A stretch of 13,845 nt of DNA from Candidatus Aenigmatarchaeota archaeon (GTDB taxonomy: Archaea > Aenigmatarchaeota > Aenigmatarchaeia > QMZS01): contig QMZS01000016.1 in the NCBI GenBank assembly GCA_003663295.1, forward strand, positions 1 through 13,845. Direction: 5' to 3'. The notes beneath the pieces were generated by a model. The model did no database searches. It saw only the letters and a program-made list of their open reading frames with translations, and had not been told where the DNA came from. Positions 1-8,164 of the stretch are shown here, one piece after another. The position numbers and the translations under genes were made by a program. Positions within the stretch are counted from its first letter, which is position 1, and each line of letters begins with the position of its first letter.

Positions 1-7
1 AAATTCA

Positions 8-880
8 TTAATTTTTCTTAATTGAAACTTCATAATTCCGACCAATTCTTTTCCGGTCAATAAGACCTCTTTTTTCAAGAGAATGGGCAATTCTGCTCAC
101 TTGGGCTTTAGACAGGTTAATTTCTCTAGAAATTTTCTTCTGCGAGACCTTATTTTCTTTAGCCAATATTTCAAGAAATCTTTTTTCATCTTTAGTAATT
201 CCATAATCAATAGGTTTGGGTTTTTTCCTGAATATCAGGAAAACAGACATCATCACAATTAGAACAAAAAAAGTGATAATCAGGGCTGTGAACTGGTTTG
301 AGGTCAGGGCAGGTTCATAGAATATTGAAACATCATAGATTTCCCCAAGTCTTGGATTTGAGTTCCATTCTATAAAAATATTCCGACCATCAGTTCCCTG
401 TTTTCCGTTAATTGGATAATAAGGGGACTGGTTTAATTCACCGCTATTATCTACTAAGATGTAACCCTTTGGGAGGCATATTTTCAAATTAAATTCTTCT
501 GTTGGCGTGGAGACAATATATCTATCTGAAAAAATATTGTAATCTTCATATTGAGTAACCAAACCCGGATAATTGAATGAGATATTAATTATTTTTGTGT
601 TTATATTTTCACAGGAAATAAGTGTTCCAGTTCGCTCATATTTCCAATTGCAGTTCAATTTACTAGATTTATCATAAAGCTCAAGATTTTTTACGCGATG
701 GATTATGTAATAATGGAATTTATCAATAATTTTAGGAACACTTATTATTATTTTTTCATAGGCAATTCCGTTTTCATCAATATTTACAGATATGTTGCAC
801 TCATTATATTTTGTTGGCAAGTCACCAAGAACTGGAGAAATAGCCAAAATGACCAGTAATAAGAAGATTAGTTTCTTCAT
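8..880 (-). CDS. Membrane-tethered winged-helix regulator with extracytoplasmic domain
   Basis: A 290-residue protein with a signal-peptide-like N-terminus (residues 1-19, basic MKK then a hydrophobic run), a roughly 175-residue extracytoplasmic domain rich in beta-type sequence with Cys at 28, 77, 90 and 135, one membrane helix at about 197-217 followed by a basic stop-transfer (FRKKPKP), and a cytoplasmic winged helix-turn-helix at about 226-290. The HTH has the MarR/Lrp-like look of archaeal DNA-binding modules: LSKAQVSRIAHSLEKRGLI is the recognition-helix region, followed by a basic wing. Topology implies a one-component sensor that binds an external ligand and acts on DNA at the membrane; ligand and targets are unknown. 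It is divergent from ftsZ across 66 bp, so it could act on that shared region, but this is only inference from position. The stop codon is inside the window, so the gene is complete. Confidence 0.8.
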   Translation of the reverse strand: MKKLIFLLLVILAISPVLGDLPTKYNECNISVNIDENGIAYEKIIISVPKIIDKFHYYIIHRVKNLELYDKSSKLNCNWKYERTGTLISCENINTKIINISFNYPGLVTQYEDYNIFSDRYIVSTPTEEFNLKICLPKGYILVDNSGELNQSPYYPINGKQGTDGRNIFIEWNSNPRLGEIYDVSIFYEPALTSNQFTALIITFFVLIVMMSVFLIFRKKPKPIDYGITKDEKRFLEILAKENKVSQKKISREINLSKAQVSRIAHSLEKRGLIDRKRIGRNYEVSIKKN

Positions 881-946
881 ATATTATATATAATGCAAAA
901 GGATAGTCAGGTATTACCTAATAAATAATTTTATTATATTTGATTT
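881..946. promoter_or_regulatory. Divergent promoter region between the regulator and ftsZ
   Basis: This is a 66-bp, very A/T-rich spacer. TAATAAATAA at 919-928 is centred about 24 bases before the ftsZ ATG, which is the spacing of a TATA element for a leaderless archaeal transcript. The same A/T block could serve the minus-strand gene with a short leader. There is no Shine-Dalgarno sequence before either start. A second A/T run (TATTATATATAAT, 882-894) is too close to the minus-strand ATG to be its TATA box. No operator-like palindrome is clear. Confidence 0.4.
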
Positions 947-2020
947 ATGGCATCCAAAAAAAAAGATGATAACGCAAATCTTGAAAGAGACTTAGAAAAA
1001 TTATTGGCGCAGAGAAAAGCTGTAATTAAAGTGATTGGTGTTGGCGGGGCTGGAAATAATACGGCTACGAGAATTATGGAAAGCGGCATTACTGGAGCAG
1101 AGGTTATTAGCGCAAATACAGATGCTCAACAGTTATTATATTGTAAAGCAAATAAAAAAATACTTATTGGCAAGAATATTACAAAAGGTCTTGGAGCTGG
1201 TGCAGATCCTTCAGTTGGCGAAGAATCAGCAAAAGAAGACAAACATGAATTAGCTGAAAGTTTAAAAGATAGTGATTTAATTTTTGTTACCTGTGGTCTT
1301 GGTGGAGGAACAGGAACCGGAGCAATCTCGGTTGTTGCGGAGATTGCTAAGAAAATGGGTGCTCTTACTGTGGGAATCGTTACAATTCCGTTCACAATGG
1401 AAGGAACCCAGAGATTGGATAATGCTTTATTAGGACTTAATAAACTTGAGAAAAATGTTGATACTTTAATTGTTATTCCAAATGACAAACTTCTTGAACT
1501 TGTGCCTGAAGTTTCAATAACAACAGCATTTAAAATTGCGGACGAAATTCTTGTAAATGCAGTAAAAGGAATTACTAATTTAATCACGCAACCTGGTTTG
1601 GTAAACCTTGATTTCGCTGATTTAAGGGCTGTTATGAAAGATGGTGGAATGGCGATGATTGGTCTTGGGTCAAGTGACACAGAACACAAGGGTCTTGAAT
1701 CAATAGAAAGAGCTTTGAACAATCCATTGCTTGATTTGGAAGTTGAAGGGGCAAAAGGAGCTTTAATAAATATTACAGGCGGAAAGGATATTACAATTAA
1801 AGAATGTCAGGAAATTGTGGAAAGAGTGTCTTCAGTGTTAGACCCTAATGCAAAATTAATCTGGGGAGCGACAATTGATAAGGAACTTGGGGATTCAATA
1901 AAAACCCTGTTGGTTGTAACTGGAGTAACTTCAACACACACTTATTTTGAAGGTCAGGATTACAAGGAAATGAAGAAAAAAGAAGTGGAAACCGTGCTTG
2001 GAGTTGATGTTGTTGATTAA
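947..2020 (+). CDS. ftsZ: Cell division protein FtsZ
   Basis: A tubulin-family GTPase that polymerises at mid-cell to form the division ring. The protein has 357 residues. Residues 26-40 carry the first nucleotide loop (VIKVIGVGGAGNN), 119-125 the tubulin signature GGGTGTG, 149-156 the PFTMEGTQR segment, and 220-227 the T7 loop NLDFADLR whose acidic residues trigger GTP hydrolysis in the neighbouring subunit. All catalytic motifs look intact. The first 20 or so residues are a charged lead-in, and the C-terminus ends in a short acidic tail (LGVDVVD) as in archaeal FtsZ1-type proteins; I cannot decide between FtsZ1 and FtsZ2 without a tree. The gene stands alone: the divergent neighbour is a membrane regulator, and the following gene is a decayed acetyltransferase rather than the secE/spt5 pair common in archaea. 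Confidence 0.97.
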   Translation: MASKKKDDNANLERDLEKLLAQRKAVIKVIGVGGAGNNTATRIMESGITGAEVISANTDAQQLLYCKANKKILIGKNITKGLGAGADPSVGEESAKEDKHELAESLKDSDLIFVTCGLGGGTGTGAISVVAEIAKKMGALTVGIVTIPFTMEGTQRLDNALLGLNKLEKNVDTLIVIPNDKLLELVPEVSITTAFKIADEILVNAVKGITNLITQPGLVNLDFADLRAVMKDGGMAMIGLGSSDTEHKGLESIERALNNPLLDLEVEGAKGALINITGGKDITIKECQEIVERVSSVLDPNAKLIWGATIDKELGDSIKTLLVVTGVTSTHTYFEGQDYKEMKKKEVETVLGVDVVD

Positions 2021-2055
2021 TTGCAGTATTTAATTAATTATTGGTTATTCTGTAG

Positions 2056-2503
2056 ATGGAAATACCTAAAAGTAAAATAACAAATTGTTTAAATTAGGCT
2101 AACCGGAAAAGTTATTGAGGAATCAAAGATTGAAAATTATTCTGTAAAATTTAGATATCCCAAATTTGAGGATTTTGAAGATATATTAAAATACATAAAT
2201 TCTCTTGTTAAGGAAAGGATTTACATAAATATGCAGAAGAAAATTAGTAAAAAAGAAGAACTTGAATTCCTGATTGATTTACTGAAAAATATTGAAAACA
2301 AAGAAGCGGTAGCACTTGTTGCTGAGGTTAATGGAAAGGTTGGAGGATTGACACATATAAATAAAAAATATACAGAATGTCATAGAGGAAAATTTGGAAT
2401 TAGTTTAAGAAAAGATTTTAGGGGGAAAGTTGGAGTTATCGAAAAAGGCTCAAAGAAAGCTGGAAATTATTCAGATGATGTTTTGGTGGTGAAATATTTA
2501 TAA
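2056..2503 (+). pseudogene. Decayed GNAT-family N-acetyltransferase
   Basis: The frame ending at 2503 is open from 2093, right after a TAA at 2090-2092, so the GNAT-like N-terminus lies upstream of the first ATG of this frame (2231). It reads YSVKFRYPKFEDFEDILKYI and continues into NKEAVALVAEVNGKVGG and FGISLRKDFRGK, the usual GNAT order of beta1-alpha1, beta2-beta3 and beta4. After RGK the acetyl-CoA loop (normally RGKGIG) and about 45 following residues are missing. The sequence jumps to GVIEKG...YSDDVLVVKYL, the normal C-terminal strand of such proteins. A possible original start at 2056 (MEIPKSKIT...) is in another frame and stops at 2097. Frameshift near the 5' end plus internal in-frame deletion make an active enzyme very unlikely. 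A 90-residue product from 2231 could still be made. Which substrate the ancestor acetylated cannot be told. Confidence 0.7.
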
Positions 2504-2532
2504 AATCAATAATTTCTTTTTTAAAAATTGTT
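2504..2532. terminator. T-rich convergent terminator region
   Basis: This is the 29-bp gap between the converging GNAT remnant and radA. On the plus strand it has a TTTCTTTTTT run; on the minus strand it reads as a CAATTTTT run. Archaeal RNA polymerase stops at short T tracts without a hairpin, so this gap can end both transcripts. No stem-loop is evident. Confidence 0.4.
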
Positions 2533-3468
2533 TTAATCTCGAATCCCTTCTTCAGTAACTTTGAAAATTGTTTCTGAATCCGGTAATGAAGGTGAGTCAA
2601 TTAACTTAACAATTCTTTTCTGTTCCCTGCTTTTTCTTAAGTACATCCTAAATGTTGCGGCGTGTCCAAGAATATGTCCTCCAATTGCTGTGGTTGGGTC
2701 TCCAAACAGTACTGCGGGATTTGACATTACCTGATTGGTTACATAGACCGCAAGATTGGAAACTTCTGATAATTTTTGCAACTCATGTAAATGCCTGTTT
2801 AATTTTTGTTGTCTTGGAGCTAATTCACCTCTTCCTGAATAATCAGTTCTGAACATCGAAGTCAGGGAATCAACAATAAGAACCTTTACATTTTTTTCTT
2901 TGATTATCTCTTTTGCTTTATCAACAAGTAACATCTGATGGTCGGAATTATAAGCTCTTGCAACAAATATATTCTTTAATGCTTCTTCAGGATCAAGACC
3001 AGCGGCTTTTGCCATTTGTTTAACTCTTTCAGGTCTGAACGTGTTTTCTGTGTCTATGAAAATAGCAGATCCTTCTAGACCACCTTGATCTAAAGGCAAT
3101 TGTACATTCACAGCCAATTGAAATGCTAATTGCGATTTTGATGAACCAAAAGCTCCGTGAGCTTCTGTGATACACCCTGTTTCAAATCCTCCGCCAAGCA
3201 ATTCATCCAATGCTGTTGATCCTGTGGTAATTTTACCTATCTGTTTCCTTTTTTCATAAACAGCTTCTGCGGTTTCAAAGCCCATATTTATTCCATTTCT
3301 TGCGCTTTCAATAATTTTCTCGGCGGTTCCTTCGCCAACTTCAATTGCATCGCAGATTTCTCCTTTGGATGCGGCAGCAATAGCCATTAAATCTTCATAA
3401 CCCGCTTCCCTAAGTTTTTCAGCGGTTTTCTCGCCAACTCCGGCAAGATTTTTTAATTTATCCACCAT
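2533..3468 (-). CDS. radA: DNA repair and recombination protein RadA
   Basis: The archaeal RecA/Rad51 recombinase, which forms ATP-dependent filaments on single-stranded DNA and performs strand exchange. I place the start at the ATG at 3468 (311 residues), because RadA normally opens with MxxLKNLxGVG; the upstream ATG at 3498 would add ten hydrophobic residues (MFLLLIINKI) not seen in the family. Domains: helix-hairpin-helix at 1-60 (LAGVGEKTAEKLREAGY), the FETA oligomerisation motif at about 64-67, Walker A at 105-112, Walker B VLIVD at 196-200, then the L1/L2 DNA-binding loops (GRGELAPRQQ; NPAVLFGDPTTAIGGHILGH). Odd point: Walker A reads GAFGSSKS where RadA/Rad51 have GxFGSGKT/S, so the residue before the catalytic Lys is Ser. 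Everything else looks functional. It sits 34 bases after the membrane-protein gene and may be read from the same transcript. Confidence 0.96.
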   Translation of the reverse strand: MVDKLKNLAGVGEKTAEKLREAGYEDLMAIAAASKGEICDAIEVGEGTAEKIIESARNGINMGFETAEAVYEKRKQIGKITTGSTALDELLGGGFETGCITEAHGAFGSSKSQLAFQLAVNVQLPLDQGGLEGSAIFIDTENTFRPERVKQMAKAAGLDPEEALKNIFVARAYNSDHQMLLVDKAKEIIKEKNVKVLIVDSLTSMFRTDYSGRGELAPRQQKLNRHLHELQKLSEVSNLAVYVTNQVMSNPAVLFGDPTTAIGGHILGHAATFRMYLRKSREQKRIVKLIDSPSLPDSETIFKVTEEGIRD

Positions 3469-3502
3469 AATTTTATTAATAATTAATAAAAGAAACAATT
3501 GG

Positions 3503-4528
3503 TTATTGACTTAATTTTTTTAGTGTTTTTATCTCATTCTTTTTATCTGATTTGGCTTCAGAAATACTCAACAGAATATAAGAAAAAATCCCTGCAACAG
3601 GTGCAAACAGTAAATTTTTGAAAAATTCAAGAGAAACCCAGATGGTAATGCTCATCATTATTGGGAACCAGATTAAAAGGGATTTTATTAATGGAGAGTT
3701 TTCAATTTCATTGGACACGGTTTCAGTAATATTAAATCCAAGGTCGCTGGTTTCAAATGAATTTGCTTTTTCAATAAGGTCTTCCTTTAGTTTAATTTCA
3801 ATCTGAGAATATTGTTCTTCAGTGAGATCCGGGTATTCATCCCTGATTTTTTGCATCTGGTCTTCAACAGTTTTGTTAATTAATTCTTCTGATAATTTAG
3901 AGTCTCCCCCGGGAGCAAAGTTTGATATTTCAACCCCAACAATATTTGACAAACTTTCTGCGGTTGTTTCTAGATAATTTTGGGAATAAGAATCATTTGT
4001 GTAAAAAGAAACAAGAGAGCCAATGAAGATGAATATGAACATAACAAGGAGAGCATGGGATACAGCATTGCTCCCTATTCGGAATTTCTTCCATTTTTTT
4101 AATTCTTGCTGGTAAGTTTCTCCAAGAGGGATTACATAAAGAGATGCAAGAAATAAACCCATGGTGAGAAACAGGAACATGGTTGAGAAATTGAATAATA
4201 TTCCTGAACAAAGAATTGGCGCAACCAGAAAATATTTCATTTTGCCTGGCTTTTTTACTGCGAGGAATGATAAACCCAGACAAAAGGTTGTAAACCCGAG
4301 CAGAGCAATAAAGATTCCTGAGAAAGTGTTCATTATAACTTCAAATATGGAATTTTCAAGCACACCCAAAGCGAATATCTCAAGAAATTTTGCCTGCAAT
4401 ATAGTCAATGAATTTAAGGTAACTTTGCTGAGATATAAAACGCAAAATCCCCCAAAAAATAAAATTGAAACAAATAAAAAATTAAGAAGTTCACTGAATT
4501 CTTTTGTAATTTCTGGTTTATTAGCCAT
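3503..4528 (-). CDS. Polytopic membrane protein of unknown function
   Basis: 341 residues that I cannot assign to a family. About seven membrane helices can be seen: near 14-33, 64-90, two between 99 and 135, one at 154-177, then a hydrophilic acidic stretch of about 105 residues (178-283, including VEDQMQKIRDEYPDLTEEQY with heptad-like spacing), and two more helices at about 285-325, ending in a Lys-rich tail (KSDKKNEIKTLKKLSQ). The ATG lies one base after the stop codon of the large surface-protein gene, which implies coupled translation and a shared envelope role, for example helping to place, anchor or export that surface protein. That role is inference from position only. The hydrophilic loop contains N-x-S/T sites, in keeping with an outside location. 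Confidence 0.75.
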   Translation of the reverse strand: MANKPEITKEFSELLNFLFVSILFFGGFCVLYLSKVTLNSLTILQAKFLEIFALGVLENSIFEVIMNTFSGIFIALLGFTTFCLGLSFLAVKKPGKMKYFLVAPILCSGILFNFSTMFLFLTMGLFLASLYVIPLGETYQQELKKWKKFRIGSNAVSHALLVMFIFIFIGSLVSFYTNDSYSQNYLETTAESLSNIVGVEISNFAPGGDSKLSEELINKTVEDQMQKIRDEYPDLTEEQYSQIEIKLKEDLIEKANSFETSDLGFNITETVSNEIENSPLIKSLLIWFPIMMSITIWVSLEFFKNLLFAPVAGIFSYILLSISEAKSDKKNEIKTLKKLSQ

Positions 4529-4529
4529 A

Positions 4530-7500
4530 TTAATATTTTCTTTTTTTTGTTTCGTTTTTATACCATTTTTTCCATTCTGTTAATTTTTTCTTTCTTAATT
4601 TTTCTTCCACATTTCTGCTTGCGCCTAATTTTTTGAAAATATTTTTTATTGATTGTTCCAAACTGCTTTTTTTACTGGTTACTGTGTATCCTTTACCAGG
4701 AGTATATCCTTTTTTTGGAAGGAATGTGTAAACCACAACGACCCCCACAAGCATTACTGAAAAAGCGACAACAGCTATTATTAACAGGGCGGAATTGTTA
4801 TTTACTGTTTCAAGGTTTTCAAATTCTGAGGACATTGAATTAAGTTCTGTGTCTAGATTGGCTATTAAGTTTTTTGCTTCCGCATAATTGCCGTTTGAAA
4901 TATATTCTTCTATCTGAGCCAAAGTGAGGTTTGCGCTTTCAATTCCTGAGATTATTGAAGAGGTATTTTTGTTTTCATTTTTAGCTTTTTCAAGTTTGTT
5001 GAGGATTACTTTTAATTGAGCCACCAGTTCATCATAACTGTCATTTATTGTTGTTTTTTCTTCTTTAGAAGGAATTATTGTGAGTGTTAATTGTTCTGAG
5101 ATATTTATTTCATTGGAGGCAATGGTCAAGTTAATTTCTTTTGCTCCATAAGCTTCTGTATTTGGAATTGTGAATTTTATTGCGTAATATTTTATATCAT
5201 CTTTGTATAGGGTTGTGGTATCTGATGAATTAATTTCAAATAATTCGCTTGAAATTCCTGTTAAAGCAGGGTACACATTATGCAGTGTTGCTTCACCAGT
5301 GTTTTTAATATAAAATGTCAGGGTTCCTGATTCTCCCTGAGTGATATTAAGGTCAGTTACTTCGTAAACCTCTAAATCTTTCTGTTTAACTGTTAAAGTG
5401 ATTGATTTTTCTTTCTCTTTTTCATCTGAAATTGCTTTTAAAACTAAATCATAATTTTTGGCTTCAAAATCCTCCGGAATTGAGAAATGAATTGTGTATT
5501 CTTCGTAGTTGCTTGAACTTAAATCATCTTCCACTGAAGGCGTAATTGAATAATAATCAGAATCCAATCCAGATAAAGTGAGATATAAATCATTCAGTTT
5601 GGTATTTCCCGTGTTTTTTAATTTTACTTCCAAATCAAAAGTTCCTCCCTGAGCAATATATAAGAATGAAGATGTTGGTTTTATGAATGAAATTCCGTAA
5701 TAAGTGTTTGTTCCGAAATCATCATCACCGCTGCTGGTGCTTGGTGTGTTTATGTCAACGTTTTTATCTTCATTATCTTCTGTTGCGTTGTTTCCTGTTG
5801 CGGTTACTTTAATATTTCTATCATTTTCTGTGGTTGTTCCTTTTAACTTCCAATAACAACTATCGCACATACCACCCGCAAAAATTTCATCGCAGTCATC
5901 ACATGAAAGATCACTTCCAGATATTTGTGTAAAATATGATGTTGAATAAGTAATATCTACAAGAACACCAGTAAGATTTAGATTTCCTGTGTTATTCACA
6001 TAAACTTTCACATAAAATTCAGAATCTTTATCCACGTCTGTTGGCGGTTCTGTTTTCCAGGTTATTTTTAAGGTCCCATACCTAATAATGACTTCTTTTT
6101 GTTCAGTATAATTAAATCCACCATCTTCCGAACAAACATTTACATTAATTGTATAATTTGCGTGTTCAATTCCGGTAAAATTCCATACAGCCAAACCCGA
6201 ATTTGTGCCATTAATATCCCCAACTGAAGTGCAGTTGTTTAAATTTGAATGGTTGAGTCCGGTTCCAGCCCAGTCCAGACAAACACTCACATTCTCTGCA
6301 GTGAAATTGCCGAGTTTTGAAACATTTACACTGAAATCAAAAGGAAATCCTTTTACTATTATAACTGGGTCGGTTGTAATATCCAGATTAAAATTATACA
6401 GTAATTTAAAACTTGAATTAATTTCAACAAAATTTCCAGCTTCGTCAGTTGCGTTTCCAAAGAGTGTATAATTTCCTTCTGTTGCATCCGTTGTGTTTAT
6501 ATTTGCGGAAAATAATCCATTTGAATCAACAGAAAAAGAAACAGTTTGGATTGCAGTTCCGGTTGAATTTTTTAGTGTGAAATTATAAATTTTAGAAGTA
6601 TTCCAGAATTTACCAATTGATTGATTATCATAAAAATAAGCTTCAAATGTTGCGTGTGTTGAGTTATTGGAAGAATTTATATAATAAACATTGTTTGTTG
6701 TATCAAATCTCGGCAAAGTCTGATTGGTAACCGTAATATTTAAAGTAAGATTCAGATAATTATAAGGTTCTCCGTTTGAAGACTGTAAATAAATCCACCC
6801 CGAATAATTTCCGAGGTAAGAAGAATTTGCAGGTGGTTCGATTGTAATGTTTAGATGACCAAGCTCCCCCTCAGAAACATTATTGGAAAGTATAATGCTG
6901 GTGAAATTTAACGCAAGGGAACTATTGGCTGTGTTTGTAAGATTTGTTGAGTTGATTTGAATTAGGTTATACAAAAGTGTGTCTCCGGAATTATTAATTG
7001 TAAAATTAAAAGTTTTGGTTTGGTTTAAATTTATGAATAAATTTCTTGTGGTGTTTTCATCTTCAGTTGTTCCGGCTGACCAGGTTTTATTTCCGGTATA
7101 ATTGTGACTGTTGTTCCACGAAGGGATTAAATTTAGATTTGCAATTTTATTGGTTAATACAAGATAATCTATATTTCCTGTGGATAAATTATAAGGTTCA
7201 TCGCAGAAATCATCATTATCATAATCCTTGCAGGTATCTGAGTATCCAGTTCCAGTAGGGTTTGTCCAATAATTACCTCCGATTTGAGTTCCATTTGTGT
7301 AAATTCTTGTTCCGTTTTGTTTTGTTTTGTTCCAGTGATTCTGATTTGTTCCTACAAAATTAAAATTGTTTGTGTTGTTGAAAAAGTTGTTGTAAACTAT
7401 GTTGTTTGAAGAATAATATAAATAAATACCATTAATATCATTATTTGCTGTATTATTTATTAATTGATTGTTTGATGAAAGATATAAATAAATTCCCATA

Positions 7501-8072
7501 TTATTATCATTTGCCAGGTTGTTGGTTAAATTATTGTTTGAGGAATTATATAAACGAATTCCATTTTCACTATTATTATTTATAGTGTTGTTGGTTAAGG
7601 TGTTGTTCGAAGAAGAATATAAATATATTCCGTGGTTGGAATTATTATTTGCTGTGTTATTGGTTATTTGGTTGTTGTTTGAGGAAGATAATATAGAAAT
7701 TCCATAATTATTATCATTTACGGTATTGTTGGTTAAATTGTTGTCTGAGGAATTATATAAACGAATTCCATTTGAGAAATTCATCACAATACAATTTTTT
7801 ATTGTCGCATTGTTGTAATTTGTAAGATTAATTCCATAACCCGAAGTGTTGCCTGAAATGGTGGTGCCATTGCAATTCAATATAATGTCCGAAGCATTAA
7901 TAATTAATGCGGTTCCAGAACAATTAGTTAAATTGTCGCTTCCATTTAAAGTTCTGCTGTTATTAAGAAAATATCCACAGGAGCAGGAAATAGCTCCGCC
8001 GCAATTTGCCGCAAAACCCGGAGTAATCAAAAGAATGGTTAGGAATAAACTTAAAAATACCTTTACCCTCAT
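4530..8072 (-). CDS. Large NosD-type beta-helix surface protein with C-terminal membrane anchor
   Basis: An 1180-residue exported protein. The signal peptide is residues 1-22 (cleavage probably near GFA-AN). Residues 24-245 are a right-handed beta-helix of the NosD/CASH type with six or so 22-23-residue turns (GIYLYxSSNNxLxNNTxNNN). A NosD-like closing segment (GGNYWTNPTG...CKDYDNDDFCDEPY) spans about 265-295. Ig-like and CARDB/NEW3-like beta-sandwich modules fill about 310-1010, including two with the IxxGxxxxxxxxxKNTG pattern. A helical, coiled-coil-like stalk is at about 1020-1090, one membrane helix at about 1094-1118, and a 62-residue Lys/Arg-rich cytoplasmic tail ends the protein. N-x-S/T sequons are very dense, so heavy N-glycosylation is expected. 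There is a CxxC-x8-CxxC cluster at 724-739. Likely roles are cell-envelope structure, adhesion or carbohydrate binding; no catalytic residues can be named. It leads a probable operon with the membrane protein and radA. Confidence 0.85.
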   Translation of the reverse strand: MRVKVFLSLFLTILLITPGFAANCGGAISCSCGYFLNNSRTLNGSDNLTNCSGTALIINASDIILNCNGTTISGNTSGYGINLTNYNNATIKNCIVMNFSNGIRLYNSSDNNLTNNTVNDNNYGISILSSSNNNQITNNTANNNSNHGIYLYSSSNNTLTNNTINNNSENGIRLYNSSNNNLTNNLANDNNMGIYLYLSSNNQLINNTANNDINGIYLYYSSNNIVYNNFFNNTNNFNFVGTNQNHWNKTKQNGTRIYTNGTQIGGNYWTNPTGTGYSDTCKDYDNDDFCDEPYNLSTGNIDYLVLTNKIANLNLIPSWNNSHNYTGNKTWSAGTTEDENTTRNLFINLNQTKTFNFTINNSGDTLLYNLIQINSTNLTNTANSSLALNFTSIILSNNVSEGELGHLNITIEPPANSSYLGNYSGWIYLQSSNGEPYNYLNLTLNITVTNQTLPRFDTTNNVYYINSSNNSTHATFEAYFYDNQSIGKFWNTSKIYNFTLKNSTGTAIQTVSFSVDSNGLFSANINTTDATEGNYTLFGNATDEAGNFVEINSSFKLLYNFNLDITTDPVIIVKGFPFDFSVNVSKLGNFTAENVSVCLDWAGTGLNHSNLNNCTSVGDINGTNSGLAVWNFTGIEHANYTINVNVCSEDGGFNYTEQKEVIIRYGTLKITWKTEPPTDVDKDSEFYVKVYVNNTGNLNLTGVLVDITYSTSYFTQISGSDLSCDDCDEIFAGGMCDSCYWKLKGTTTENDRNIKVTATGNNATEDNEDKNVDINTPSTSSGDDDFGTNTYYGISFIKPTSSFLYIAQGGTFDLEVKLKNTGNTKLNDLYLTLSGLDSDYYSITPSVEDDLSSSNYEEYTIHFSIPEDFEAKNYDLVLKAISDEKEKEKSITLTVKQKDLEVYEVTDLNITQGESGTLTFYIKNTGEATLHNVYPALTGISSELFEINSSDTTTLYKDDIKYYAIKFTIPNTEAYGAKEINLTIASNEINISEQLTLTIIPSKEEKTTINDSYDELVAQLKVILNKLEKAKNENKNTSSIISGIESANLTLAQIEEYISNGNYAEAKNLIANLDTELNSMSSEFENLETVNNNSALLIIAVVAFSVMLVGVVVVYTFLPKKGYTPGKGYTVTSKKSSLEQSIKNIFKKLGASRNVEEKLRKKKLTEWKKWYKNETKKRKY
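7383..7772 (-). repeat. Beta-helix coding repeats, about 69-bp units
   Basis: The DNA encoding residues 101-230 of the surface protein is a series of 66-69-bp imperfect repeats. Two 46-bp stretches, 7521-7566 and 7728-7773, differ at only two positions and lie exactly 207 bp (69 codons, three turns) apart. This points to a fairly recent duplication of a three-turn block. Confidence 0.8.
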
Positions 8073-8087
8073 TAATATATTATAAAT

Positions 8088-8098
8088 TATATTTAAGT
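8088..8098 (-). promoter_or_regulatory. TATA-like element of the surface-protein operon
   Basis: On the minus strand the sequence before the ATG at 8072 contains GAAACTTAAATATAA. The ACTTAAATATA core (8098 to 8088) is centred about 21 bases before the start codon and is preceded by an A-rich BRE-like GAAA. This fits a leaderless or very short-leader archaeal promoter. The 92-bp gap after sepS also argues that this operon has its own promoter. Confidence 0.45.
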
Positions 8099-8164
8099 TT
8101 CAAAATATTTAACGGGAGATACCACTACAATCCTTAAATTATGCGGATAAATCAGGGATTTTAC

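Noticed and set aside
1126..1722. 198-codon frame antisense to ftsZ
   Set aside because: It lies wholly inside ftsZ on the other strand, with Ser/Pro-rich low-quality sequence; ftsZ itself has every family motif.
8073..8164. Small RNA or gene between sepS and the surface-protein gene
   Set aside because: The 92 bp contain a TATA-like element but no stable hairpin, no reading frame and no tRNA-like pattern.
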